Assembly: GCA_028386065.3 (NCBI GenBank)
Contig: JAKUCV010002770.1
Location: 4,542-68,541, forward strand
Source of the DNA: Turnera subulata
Lineage: Eukaryota; Streptophyta; Magnoliopsida; Malpighiales; Passifloraceae
Length of the DNA stretch: 64,000 nt
Direction of reading: 5' to 3'
Below, piece by piece: positions 1-10,517 of this stretch (position 1 is its first letter; the number at the start of each line of letters is the position of its first letter). The notes below the pieces were generated by a model. That model saw only the letters and a list, made by a program, of their open reading frames with translations, was not told where the DNA came from and did not search any database. The translations under genes were made by a program, and so were the position numbers.

Positions 1-3000
1 TTATCCAATTTCCATTTCCAATATCCATTATCAATTTTCCATGGTCAATTGTCCAACAACAATCTCAACACAATAATCACATAATCAATATCACAGTTCA
101 GCAATCTCGACAGCAATAATCACGGCAGTCTATTATCCAACGGTGAATATCTCAACAGTTCAATCAAACAACAAAGCACACATAGTATTGCGGCACATAT
201 CAAAGGAAATCTACTCTCACAACAAATATCAGCAGATATCACAAAGTTAACAACAATAATAACCATAAGATGCAATGGAACCTATGTAGTTCCAAGACCA
301 ACCATCCCGGCTATCACGGGTGGAATGACGTATATGCAACCTCACCTTAGCCGTTTATCAGTTATGAAATCTTCTCGGGTTTCCACAGCCGGTTCCTCGG
401 GCAACTGTTCAGTATCGATTCCTATGTAACAAATAATAGCATGTACACATAAGATGCATATAAACTTGATATGCAATAAAACATCAACCCGGCTCGGTCT
501 CGGTTACCTCGTTATCATCGTTCCGAAACCGTTTCCATTTAACATTGCTTTTACGGCTGTAGGGTATCTATAATTCATAAAATAATCATAGTCGAAATAC
601 AATATAAAATAAATGGTATTTCATAAAATAATTAATCTCGATAAAATAATAATGAATATATATACCTTTAGTAATTGAGGTTTATAAATTAGTGAAGATA
701 ATTAAATACATGAATAATGTGCTAAACACCAATTCGATAATAAAAACCGTTTAAATAAAGTAGTACCATTGGTAATAAGTTAGCTTAGCCGATCGTATGG
801 TATAAAATATTTGCATCGTAATATTGCAAGGGTGACACTTATAATTTCATAAATACTTATAAACCAATAATTATTAAATAATAGGATTAATAAAATTAAC
901 GAGTGAAAGATACATTGTGGTCTAATATTTATCAAAGTAATACCACTATAAGATATAATGTATCCATAAAATAAATTTATACGACTATATATATTAGACT
1001 TATAAATACACAGTTAAATCCCAAAATAATATCGTTCTTAATCCGTAATTTAAATCATCAATTACATATTTATACATTGCCCATTTATATGGTATATCAT
1101 ATATTTACTCAATAATATATATTTTTATAATCCAAAATAGAATTACATAATCATAATCTACAATAAGATTATGGCCCAATATTATTTAGCTAATGAAAAT
1201 ATCGATAGCACGGTATACACATATATAGAATAAAACTTGGTAAATCAAATAAGTTATGGCCTGATACTAATTAGCCTATAAGAATGAAAATAAATATAGT
1301 AGAAATGTACTTATATAAATCTGACTCTTAATAATATTAACTCAATTAAAAAGTAGTTAAATAGGTTTCAGAAATTAAGTTCGGTAGGCCTTCACGACCG
1401 TTTAGCCCAATCGAGGTAAAGCTAATATTAACATAATTCCGAAGATTAAGTAAATAGAAAACTTAATTAAAATAAATAAACAACAAGGGAGTTTTATTAT
1501 TTAGCCCAATCAGAAAATAAGATTATAAATTAAAAACTAAAAAAATAAATAAAACACAAATAGGATTAAAAGTTAGTATGGATTAATTAGATTAAATCAC
1601 CATTTTAATTAAGACCGTTAAAGGTCCGGGTCCGTTAACGTTGTTCGGGTTCGTTAATATGCATATGTCCAAAGGTTCGGGTTTTACCCAAAGAGTCGTT
1701 TCCGGGCTCGCCGGAAAATCCTCGGAATGCCGGAAACCCGCCGGATTCCGGCCAAGTTACTGTTCACGGCAGAATCAAAACATCCAATGTCCACTGTTAC
1801 TGTCCACGCACCCTTTCAGCCACTTTCCCGTTACTATTCATCATCAACCAACATCCAACACCCACGCATCTACCGACACCCGTCCCACAACCAAAAACAG
1901 CAACCAGACAGGATCAGTTCAATCAAACATGAATTGGTTTAGGGGAAGAAAGAAAAGAACAACAAAAGGAGAAAGGGGCAGGGATTGTTGTGGGTCTTAC
2001 CCACACAACCACGAGATCGGCGACGGAGTGGTGTCCAGTGGCTGTTGTCGCGGTGGAAAGGGGATGAAGGAGAGAAATTGGGCCGGCGGTCGCGTCTGCT
2101 GGAGGCGACGAAGAGAGCAGGAGCGACGGCTTCAAGCAGAGACAAGGTTGTGGGCGATAGCTCGTCGCGGCGGCGAAGGAGAGGGGAAAGAGAGAGGAGA
2201 TCGGCAACGACAGTGTAAATCGGCGACGGTCGTGGCGGTGTGTCACAGGCGCCAGGGAGCAGAAGAGAGAGGGAGAAGGTGCGGTGGTCGCGAGTTGTTG
2301 CAGTGGAGGACGGAGCGGCGATGGCAGCAAGGAAGGAGAAACACGGGAGGAAGGCGAGTCGTTCTCCGGTTGCCTCGTTCGGCCGGCTGCGAGCAGAGGG
2401 AGAGAAAGGGTGTGGCCGGGAGAGATGAAGAAGAGGGAGAAATGGTGGTAGTGAGGGAAGAAGGAGAGAAATCGGGAGGTATTTGACGAGGAAGAAGAAA
2501 ACACGGAAGAGAAGAGGGAAAAAAAAAAGAAATAGAAGAAAGAATAAAATAAAAGAAAAAAAAAAAAAAGTGGGGAGTGAGTGGGTGTGAGGTGGTTGCA
2601 GGTGGGGAATCGGTGAGTGGGTGGTAAGGTGAATAAGAGATAATGAAAAGAATGAAAAAGGAGGGAAAAAAAAAGAAAAAGGAAAGGAAAGAGAAAAGAA
2701 AAAAAAGAAACGGGAGAGAGAATTGTGTCTCGAGTGTCGGTCGAATTATCGATCCGTCAAATTCCGTCCAGTGTCCGAAAATACAACTTGGGCTCGAAAA
2801 ATCCGACTAATTCTCCTGAGCGTTGCCCAAGTCCCGGTTTTGAAAACCGAGGCTCGGTAAGCCGTGTGGAAATCTCGGGAGTTCCGAGTAACCCTCGGAA
2901 TTAAATTCCGAGGCTCGGTTAACAAAGGATACTCCAAAACGTCGTATACCTTATCGGTTGAAACGTAGCTCAGTTACTCCCGGTAAAACTCGAAAAACAT

Positions 3001-3102
3001 GGCACGGTGAAATTCTCGAGTTACAACGATAAAATTTTATTTACCATTGTAAGAGTTAAAACGACTCGGTAAAATTTCAAAAATTTTACCTGGGTCGTTA
3101 CA
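1..3102 (-). mobile_element. Ty3/gypsy-type LTR, minus orientation, cut by window start
   Basis: Read on the minus strand, the segment starts at 3102 with TGTAACGACCCAGG. It is directly preceded, on that strand, by a polypurine-type stretch and by GAATTTCGGGGACGAAATTC, the sequence that usually ends the polyprotein of Tekay/Del-like gypsy elements. It is therefore a 3' LTR of a minus-strand element. The other end lies outside the window. The LTR is unusually long (over 3.1 kb). It has a GC-rich part (about 1640-2500) full of spurious overlapping frames, purine-rich tracts at 2510-2720, and a very AT-rich half (540-1600). It shares scattered blocks with the two solo LTRs at 7572-10331 and 10518-13449, including the exon-like island at 346-421, but is clearly diverged from them. 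No protein-coding gene is supported inside it. Confidence 0.8.
346..421 (-). other. Exon-like island in LTR, copy 1
   Basis: On the minus strand a 76-bp block is bounded by an acceptor-like ACATAG at its start and a perfect donor-like CTAAG/GTGAGG at its end. One frame reads IDTEQLPEEPAVE. Equivalent blocks of 77 and 79 bp sit in the two solo LTRs (8584-8660 and 12242-12320) with the same boundaries and a similar acidic peptide. The function is unknown; it may be an exon of LTR-driven transcripts. Confidence 0.45.
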
Positions 3103-3141
3103 GTCTACCCATCTTAAAAAGAATTTCGTCCCCGAAATTCC
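3103..3141 (-). mobile_element. Polypurine tract and polyprotein-end remnant of the gypsy element
   Basis: On the minus strand GAATTTCGGGGACGAAATTC is followed by TTTTTAAGATGGGTAGAC and then by the LTR start TGTAACGACC. This is the standard order at the 3' end of Tekay/Del-like gypsy elements: conserved end of pol, polypurine tract, 3' LTR. No recognisable polyprotein continues beyond about 3150, so the internal part is deleted or replaced. Confidence 0.75.
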
Positions 3142-4229
3142 CGTAGGAGAAAAAAACCGTCAACACTCAAAAACTTAAGGTTAGTTATGTTATTTTCCAA
3201 AACTTGTCATTTTCAAACTTGTAAATTTCCATCAACTTATTATTTAAAAACTTCTGATTACCAATACAACAACACAATTAAGCAAATGAAACACAGATAA
3301 CCACATGTATAATATGCATTTTTATGAGAAGAAAACTCACATGAAGATGTTCTGCAGCAGGCTGGCGTCCCTCGTCTGGATCCATAATACACTAACCATG
3401 AACCAACTTCAAGAAATCCATGAACCAACTTCAAGTTAGTGCCAACTTCAGGCTGGGCAAACTATGTATTTAATAACTTAGTAAAATTATTTACCAGCTT
3501 CTGGCTGGTGCCAACTTCAAGCTGTTGTATGCCAACTTCAGGCTATTGTGTACCAATTTTAAGCTTATTTTCTGCCACTCATAATTGATGCCAGAAAAGA
3601 CCAGAATTATTGAGCAATTATTAATATGGCGGCAAAATTTTTCAAAAAAATACAAATCCTCAAAGAATGAAAAAGCTTTGGAGTTTTGTGAAAAATAAAT
3701 TTGCATATCTAATCACCGAAATTTCCCTTGGATCTTTTCGGAGATAGAAAAAGGGTCCACGTTTGAAAAAACTAACATCTTGCTTTCTAAGCTCAGACTA
3801 TAAGAAGGGAGGAGAGTTATGTGGTGAAAACAGAAAGATTCAGAAAAACACAACGAGATTAAAAAAATGCCTTCTCCAACTACTGTCTTCTTTGTTGAGG
3901 GTGCCTCTCTTGGAAATAGGTTAGCATATAGTGCAGCAAGAGGAATTATCGAGTGAGCTCGCACGAATTCCTCGTTTGGTTTTCGTTGATGAGCTCTATT
4001 CGTCTAGGTTCTTTGTAACTCCTATGGAAGAAACTTTCTTCCTAGAGGACCAAGGAAATCTAAGGATCTCTTTTTATGGCTCGGCTAATTCTATTATGTT
4101 TTTCATTTCTGATAGACTATAGGAATTTCAGCTAGAGCCTTCTTGTCAATTTTTGAATCAGAGTAGTTATTATCAAGTTTCCATGATGGCTCAGAGTGTC
4201 CCTAGAGTGTCTGGGTTGTCCGACTACTG
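3142..4229. other. Non-genic; short direct repeats
   Basis: I see no gene here. The unit CCAACTTCA(A/G)G recurs several times between about 3400 and 3550. A minus-strand patch at about 3340-3385 reads WIQTRDASLLQNIFM and is followed by a good donor-like GTGAGT. It may be an isolated exon-like relic, but I do not recognise a family. The part from 3870 to 4230 may be degenerate sequence upstream of the LINE fragment. Confidence 0.3.
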
Positions 4230-4517
4230 CTATGGAATTGCAGAGTAGCCAGACGATCACAAGATTTTGTATGCACCTTAAGGGATCTAAAGAATCAGTA
4301 CAAGCCCAACATGGTATTGATCACCGAAACCTTGTGGCAACCTGAAGAAAATTATGGAGTAATTCCACTCCGTTTTCCTCCTACAAATCGGTTTAAGCTT
4401 CGTGGAGAAAACAACATTGGTGGTATATGGTTCTCTTGGAACGAGAGTGTTAGGGTCAATATCAACAATGAAGCTCAAAGTTTTAGAGTCAATGTTGTGC
4501 TTGTGCCCAATAGATAA
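4230..4517 (+). pseudogene. LINE (L1-type) endonuclease N-terminal fragment
   Basis: The frame reads LWNCRVA, then LKNQYKPNMVLITET, then GGIWFSWN. These match the order of the start of the apurinic-type endonuclease domain of plant L1-like LINEs: WNCRG near the N-terminus, the P-x-x-(L/V)-x-L-x-E-T strand, and the GGIW-x-W-N motif. It lacks the rest of the endonuclease, the reverse transcriptase and the RNase H, and ends at TAG 4515-4517. It is a short dead scrap, unrelated by position to the larger LINE at 36.5-42.5 kb. Confidence 0.75.
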
Positions 4518-6674
4518 TAAATATATATAAAGAATTATTTAAACTTATGTATGAGAACAATTCATCTACGTGAATGTTCTCTAGTAATGGATCCATTACG
4601 CAATAATAATATAAATATGCATGTTTTCCCTTAGCCTTGCTAGTGTTATAACCATTACGGTCATAGTAATTAGAATGGTTTCTTTCACATCCATGTCTAC
4701 ATCCTCGGCCATGAGTAAAATTATAATTATACAGTCATTCGCTTCAGGGAATGGAGCAGAGTCAATTGGACAGGATTCATTATTCTTATTTATAGCTCGT
4801 TATTCTATTCTGCCACAATGAGTCATGAAATTAAATTTAAATATTTCATGAATTCTTTTTCACCATATTGCTACTGCAGGAGCACATTTGGTGTATGAAA
4901 AGTGGAGATTTTTTTCCGTATATGCATCAACAATATTTTCTCCATACAGTTTCATCTGAGGGGTTATTCGAAACATAATAGAATTATATTTTTGCATAGA
5001 TTTAAAATCTTGCAACCTCAGATGTATTTATGCATAACGAGCTTTTGGAAGAATGACCATCTTTTAGTGGCCATACCTTTCTTTTAAATTATTTTAAAGA
5101 TCTGCAGGATCTTGGAAAATAAAATATTCAGACTTTAGACTGCCAGTAAAATTATAGCTTTCGCCTTCATTTCCTTCCTTAATGGTATCTCTCGGACCAT
5201 TAGTGTGTAAATTTATTTCAGCATCTAGTACTCATGACAAATAATTTCTTCCGGAAATGTCAGGGGCTTCAATTTCAAGTTTTGTAATATTGGGCATTAT
5301 AGCAGTGATGAAATAATAACAAAGATATAAAAATAAGTATAAAGAGTAGTACCCTCCGTTCGTAAAATTTGTAAAAGATGTCGACAAGTACGTAGAAAAG
5401 GACGAACTATAGTAAGTTGCCCTAACGCGAAACATAAACAACGACAAGAATAATTTTTCTAAAGAAAGAAGGACTAGCTAAAGGATCTGATAAAAAAAAA
5501 AAAAGAGATGGATTTTGATCGAAAATGGATATATCCATAGACCGCAGACTTTTTTTGAGATGAGAAAGAAATGACAACATAGTATATATAGTACATACGC
5601 CTACTCGATAAATCTTTCAGCAATATTAATAGAATAATAATATAGACTATGTAATGTATATATGCTTACTCGATAAATCTTTCAGCAATATAAGTAGAAT
5701 AATAATATAAAATATAATGTATATATGTTTACTCGATAAATATTTCAACAGTATAAGTACTATATATGTGTATATAAAAATGATAAAAGTTGTAATAAAA
5801 AAAGTTGTAGAAATAATTACCTTAACAGGACAGAGACTCGTGCTAATAACGTGTTATAAAAATAGGTAATTTATACTCCATTAATTGCATACAATAATTG
5901 GAGGAGGAAAACTAGAAACAGTGTTACGATCAGCTGATAAAGATGATGGAGGGGTCGCAGCAACACTCGTCAATGAGGCAGTAGCCACACAATGCTGCAA
6001 GGCATCCCTCAAGAAAAACTAGGCACTACATCTGGGTGGTAGAGCAACATTATATATTTAGGAGGAGCCACCACAGGGGGCCTTGATAGTAACCTTGAGA
6101 GGGGCCATGTTAGATGGTGTAGGTGGCATGACATTCACATTTATTTATAACATTAATAGAATAACAGTCTTCTGATCCCATACATACAGAAAGGGATAAA
6201 GAAGAGAAAGAAACTAGCAAGCACTTTTTAACTCATTTTTTTCCGAAACGAAAAGCAAGACATTATCACAAAATTATGGTGGTGTTTTTGGGTAACGCAG
6301 AATGCTATGTAACACACAAACACGAATTGAAAGATGTGGGACCTTTCAACTCATTACAAATGCATAAGAAAATAATTTCATAAACATAAGATCTCCATAG
6401 CTTTGATGAGGAACATAAATTTGGAAGGTGCTACAACGCGAGTGCCGATGATAGAGAAGGAAAAAATAACTGAATATAACCAAAGGTATACCAATCCCCT
6501 GTAAATCGATAAGATGCAAGAAAATATAAGAGGTAAGGAAGAGCCTGGGCAGTTAAGTCAATCACCGATTTTCAGCCGAAAATTAGTAATTTCTTTCTTT
6601 CAATAATTCAGCACCAAGATGAGATTTAGAATAACCATCAGTAAGACCCAAAATGGAACCCACATGCCATATAG
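4518..6674. other. AT-rich intergenic DNA, no gene seen
   Basis: No frame resembles a protein family. The stretch is AT-rich with a small tandem repeat at 5602-5790 (listed separately). The part from about 6240 onward leads into the hairpin at 6675 and shows no 5' LTR for the old element that follows. Confidence 0.6.
5602..5790. repeat. Tandem repeat, unit about 64 bp, under 3 copies
   Basis: The phrase TACTCGATAAATCTTTCAGC followed by AATAAAT/GTA-rich sequence starts at 5602, again at about 5667 and again at about 5730 (TACTCGATAAATATTTCAAC). The period is 63-65 bp. The third copy is the most diverged and fades out. It is a plain local duplication with no coding role visible. Confidence 0.7.
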
Positions 6675-6957
6675 AGTCTACGTGTCACGGGCCGGGAGTT
6701 TTGGAATGCAAACTCCGCCATCAATTGTCACGAGGTCATTACCCTCTCCCCAAAGTGGGGCGTGCAGCCGCCTCTGACATCGAAGTTGGATCGAATTGGC
6801 ACCGCTTCCAAAACTCCCGGCCCGTGACAGTTGGTAGCGGAGCCAATTCGATCCAACTTCGATGTCTGAGGTGGCTACACGCCCCACTTTGGGGAGAGGG
6901 TAATGACCTCGTGACAATTGGTGGCGAAGTTTGCATTCTAACTCCCGGCCCGTAACA
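6675..6957. repeat. Long near-perfect inverted repeat (hairpin), arms about 117 bp
   Basis: The reverse complement of about 6675-6798 matches about 6841-6957 almost base for base. Both arms carry CAATTCGATCCAACTTCGATG, GCACGCCCCACTTTGGGGAG, TAATGACCTCGTGACAATTG and an ending in CTCCCGGCCCGT(G/A)AC. The spacer is about 42 bp. The arms consist of sequence found next to the primer-binding region of the surrounding old LTR element (TTGGTAGCGGAG resembles the TGGTATCAGAGC methionine-initiator primer site). The hairpin therefore looks like an inverted duplication of retroelement leader sequence. It explains the near-identical spurious frames on both strands here. Confidence 0.85.
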
Positions 6958-7267
6958 GTTGGTAGCGGAGCCAGTTCGATCCAACTGCGATGTTAGAGGT
7001 GGCTGCACGCCCCACTAGGTGGATCTTTTGGGGAGAGTGTAATGACCTTGTGACAATGGCGGAGTAAGGTTCGCTAGCATGGGAATTTGTGGAAGATGGC
7101 CACTGGGAGGCCAATGTGAGTATTGTTGAACGAGAGCACGCTCCTAGGGAGGAATAACGCGTTTCCTAAGGTAGCAAGAAGTCTTCTAGGGGAGAGGACT
7201 GAATTGTGGAGCGGAGTGCGAGTCGAGGCTTGCATGGGTGACGCTTGCTGTTGGGGATAATGGCGAC

Positions 7268-7571
7268 ATGGTTGAAGAGGTGAGCCGAGGCATCAAGGAG
7301 CAATGGTCTGGGGACCTTGAGGAGCTCCGAGGGGAGATGCTAGGCACTGTCAACATAGTTGTGGACTCGTGGAAGAAGGAGATGGATTATTTGAAGGGCC
7401 GCCAAGCCACATGATGGTTGCTACCGTGAGGGAGGAGACGAATGTGATTCGAGAGATCAAGGGGGATTGGTCTCTTTGCAGGAGAGAGGTTTCCATCAAC
7501 ATTGCCAAAGGCGATAGAGGACGTCGCCGACACGGGAGGTGCGCCACAAAGGGGCAAAGCCATGGTGCAAC
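7268..7571 (+). pseudogene. Degenerate gag N-terminal fragment of gypsy-type element
   Basis: The frame from ATG 7268 reads MVEEVSRGIKEQWSGDLEEL, then a charged helical stretch, and stops at TGA about 7412. The neighbouring frame then gives EIKGDWSLCRREV, which resembles the DW-x-L-C-(K/R)-R-A-V box common in gag proteins of several plant gypsy lineages. At least one frameshift therefore separates the two halves. The reading is cut at 7571 by the inserted solo LTR. There is no capsid/zinc-knuckle continuation after the insertion. Confidence 0.5.
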
Positions 7572-8583
7572 TGAAACGCCCCGACCCGTATTTACCGTAC
7601 TTAGTAAACACGTGCCAGAACTGTAACAACCTGACCAAATAAAGCCCAGCATACAGTGTATACAACAGAAACTCGGGCTCAACAGCCCAAAATAAAAACA
7701 TCAAAAACAACATAACCGGCCCAATGGCCCAACAATAGTAAAAATAATGCACAGCGGAAGATTTAATAACTCACAAAACACTGTATGCGACACTGATGCA
7801 AACTATGGATCCGAGCCCTGTCCAAGGGATAACGCCGCAGCCTGTCTGAAATGCACCAAACCTGTACCGCAAATAATCTATCCTACGGGATGAAAGCCCG
7901 CAGGTGAGGGGTGAGTCCGAAGTGCTCACCGATGAAGGATAGACAATCAATATGCAACACTAAAATTACTCAAGGTCGAAGACAGGCAAAAAACCGCCAA
8001 AATAAAACAATTCAAAAGACTCAAATAAAATACCAATTTCCAATTTTATCTTTCCGGGCCCCGTCACGGATAAGCTAGGGGTCAGACCTGGTCCTCAACA
8101 TATTCCGGGTGCTAGACCAAATCCAAGAGAACCCAGGGATCGACATCCCAAAAATAAGAACCTAGGGATAGACATCCCAAAAATAATCACGGGATAGACA
8201 TCCCAAGCATAGTCATGCTTATCACAAGTAACCCAGGTTATGGCCACCACAAAACAGTCTTAAACCGTCGAGTCGTACCACTACTTACCACGTGATAATT
8301 ATATTATCGTTCAAAACCAAATCTCAGGGATCGACATCCCTAACCAAAATACCGGGATAGACATCCCTATCCAAAATCAAGGATCGACATCCTTATCACA
8401 ATTCATTATCTATTCCATTATACTTTAAACCAAAAGACACAAGGATAAACATCCCAAAAACAATCAGGACACTAGGATAAACATCCTGAACCAAACCACA
8501 GCAAATGCATCAAACAATAGTGCAACAATCATCAACACATTAACCGAGTAATACAGGCACATATTGAAGGAAATCCATCCTCA

Positions 8584-8660
8584 CCTTGGCCGATTACTCA
8601 ACTCCGAAGACAATGTCCGGTCCCAAGCCGGCTCCTCGGAAAACTGCCCGATATCCGAAC
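8584..8660 (-). other. Exon-like island in LTR, copy 2
   Basis: This 77-bp minus-strand block has an acceptor-like TTGTATAG before it and a donor-like CCAAG/GTGAGG after it. One frame reads SDIGQFSEEPAWDR and continues open. It matches the islands at 346-421 and 12242-12320 in position within the LTR, size and boundaries. Confidence 0.45.
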
Positions 8661-9005
8661 CTATACAACAAAGCAATATATACACATAAATGCACATAAT
8701 CGGTATGCTATGATGCCAAAACTGCGAAATAACCCATCCCGGTTCATATCCTTTATTATCATCTTTTACCGAAAATATTATATCGTACGTATATCCGAAT
8801 ATAATTTCGGTACCATACTTTAATAAAATTCTTTTCAAAATATTTTCATAAATTAATTATACTTTCCCAAAATATAATCACCATAATTTCCCAGAAAAAT
8901 AATAACGTATTTATAATTTTCAAAAAATATATATAGTATTTATCTTTCTCTAAATATATATAATAATACTTCCAACACAAAATATAATTACCTTTAATTC
9001 TCAAG

Positions 9006-9010
<5 letters not shown>

Positions 9011-9066
<56 letters not shown>
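9011..9066. repeat. TA dinucleotide microsatellite
   Basis: About 28 uninterrupted TA units lie within the minus-strand solo LTR, followed by a shorter AT run at about 9099-9112. It is likely length-variable. Confidence 0.95.
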
Positions 9067-9069
<3 letters not shown>

Positions 9070-9755
9070 CACAACCATAATTTTCCAGGCAAAATAATAT
9101 ATATATATATATAAAATTTCTAGGAATTATTTTCATGGTATTTATATTTTTTTTCCAAATAATAATAGTTTTTTAAAACAAAACTTAATTATTTATCAAA
9201 GTATATATATTTATATTTTTTTCTCAAAACACCAGAATTAATTTGATCATAATTTTCTCAAAGTAAATATATTTTTTCCCCAAAATTAAATACCAGAAAA
9301 TAAATAAATATATATATATTTTGTTTTTTTTTAAATTAAATCGGGTTGCCCAGGATCCAACCCAAGCGCGACCCGGCCAGAAGAAACGGGTAAAACCGAC
9401 TCACCTAGTGCGTACAGAGGCGGCGGTGCGACGACAGCGCGAGGGAAGGACGAGCGAGCACAGCAGCGGCAACAGGCGGCTTGGTGCGGCACGAGAGCGG
9501 CGAAAAGGAGGCGCGGCGACGGCAGGAGGCTAAGCAGGGACGCGGGGAGCTGGATCCGCGGGTCTGCTCGCGGGTCAACGCTCGCCGGCTGCGCGTCTCG
9601 CGGCGGAAGGCGACGGGGACGACGACGTCGAGGTCGCCATGGCACGGCGAAGGCGAGGCTGGTGGCGGTGAAGCTCGAGACGGCGCCGGTCGTCCTCCCG
9701 TGAACAGTGACCGAGAGGGTGAGGTTAACGGCACTGTTCACTCAGGGTTTTTTTC

Positions 9756-10005
9756 CTTTTTCTGTTTTCCTTTTTTTTTCTTATTTTCTTTCTTATTTTC
9801 TCTATTTTCTGTTTTGTTTTTTTTCTTTCTTTTTTTCCCTCCCTGTTTTTCTGGTTTTTTTTCTTTTTTTTCCTTTTTTTTCTTTTTTTCTTTTTTTTCT
9901 CTCTTTTTTTCTTTCTCTCTCTTTTTTTTTTTCTTTTCCTCTCTTTTTCTTTTTCCTCTCCTTTCTTCCTCTCCTCTTCCTTTCTTCCTCTGCTTTCTTT
10001 TTATA
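9756..10005. repeat. Low-complexity pyrimidine tract (T/C, about 250 bp)
   Basis: The plus strand is almost pure T and C, mainly T with CTTT and CCTT steps. On the sense strand of the LTR (minus) it is a purine tract. The Phe/Leu/Ser-rich and Lys/Glu-rich frames seen through it are compositional artefacts. Confidence 0.95.
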
Positions 10006-10457
10006 AACCGTAAAATACTGTGCCACCTGTGAACTTCAATAATGCAGCTTGTCTGCATTATGGAGCGAGTCCGGTCCGGACCAGAAAATAACTGATACCC
10101 CCTTAGTTATTTTCCGGTGTGATTTTTCTGAGGATTCCGGGACCCGAAAAATACCGACTTAGGCCCGAAAAATCCACGGAAAAATCTCAAGCGCGGGAAA
10201 ACTCTCGGTTACGAAAAACGACGCCCGATTTACCTTAAATTAATTACCCAAGATTAATTCTTTCGGTAAATCACTGTATAAAGACTTTTACAGTCCCGGT
10301 AAAAATCCAAATTTTCACCCAGGCTGTTACAGCAACAAGCCAAGGGATCGCAGGGGTGACGCCGACACGAGGGGAAAGCGAAGGCGTAGGAGGCGCACAA
10401 GAAACCGGGGAATGCGCAAGGAGTGTGCATGGGAGCGCAACGAGGGCATTGCGTCAT

Positions 10458-10517
10458 CAAGTGGGGGAGAATGTCACGCCGCTCACGAGACGGGTCCAAG
10501 AATTGTGCGGGAGAATT
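10458..10517 (+). mobile_element. Polypurine tract and first 46 bp of the old element's 3' LTR
   Basis: CAAGTGGGGGAGAA directly precedes TGTCACGCCGCTCACGAGAC at 10472, the expected polypurine-tract/LTR junction. The LTR is interrupted after 10517 by the second solo LTR. It resumes at 13450, where the target GAATT is repeated. Confidence 0.65.

Larger units (their letters stand above)
7572..10331 (-). mobile_element. Solo LTR, Ty3/gypsy type, minus orientation, TSD GCAAC
   Basis: On the minus strand it runs from TGTAACAGCCTGGG (10331) to CGGGGCGTTTCA (7572). It is flanked by identical 5-bp duplications GCAAC at 7567-7571 and 10332-10336. With one 2760-bp LTR and no internal region between perfect target-site copies, this is a solo LTR, formed by recombination between the two LTRs of a former full element. 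It interrupts the older element's gag region. It contains an island at 8584-8660, a long TA microsatellite and a 250-bp pyrimidine tract. No gene is supported within it. Confidence 0.9.

Noticed and set aside
1641..2504. Long overlapping frames on both strands (up to 281 and 193 residues)
   Set aside because: GC-rich, repetitive Arg/Gly/Ser/Pro composition inside an LTR, with no domain and similar openness on both strands.
6653..7008. Two nearly identical proteins predicted on opposite strands
   Set aside because: Direct product of the inverted repeat at 6675-6957, not genes.
8846..9136. Tyr/Ile repeat protein on minus strand
   Set aside because: Translation of a TA microsatellite.
9481..10058. 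Phe-rich (plus) and Lys/Glu-rich (minus) proteins
   Set aside because: Translation of a pyrimidine/purine tract inside the solo LTR.
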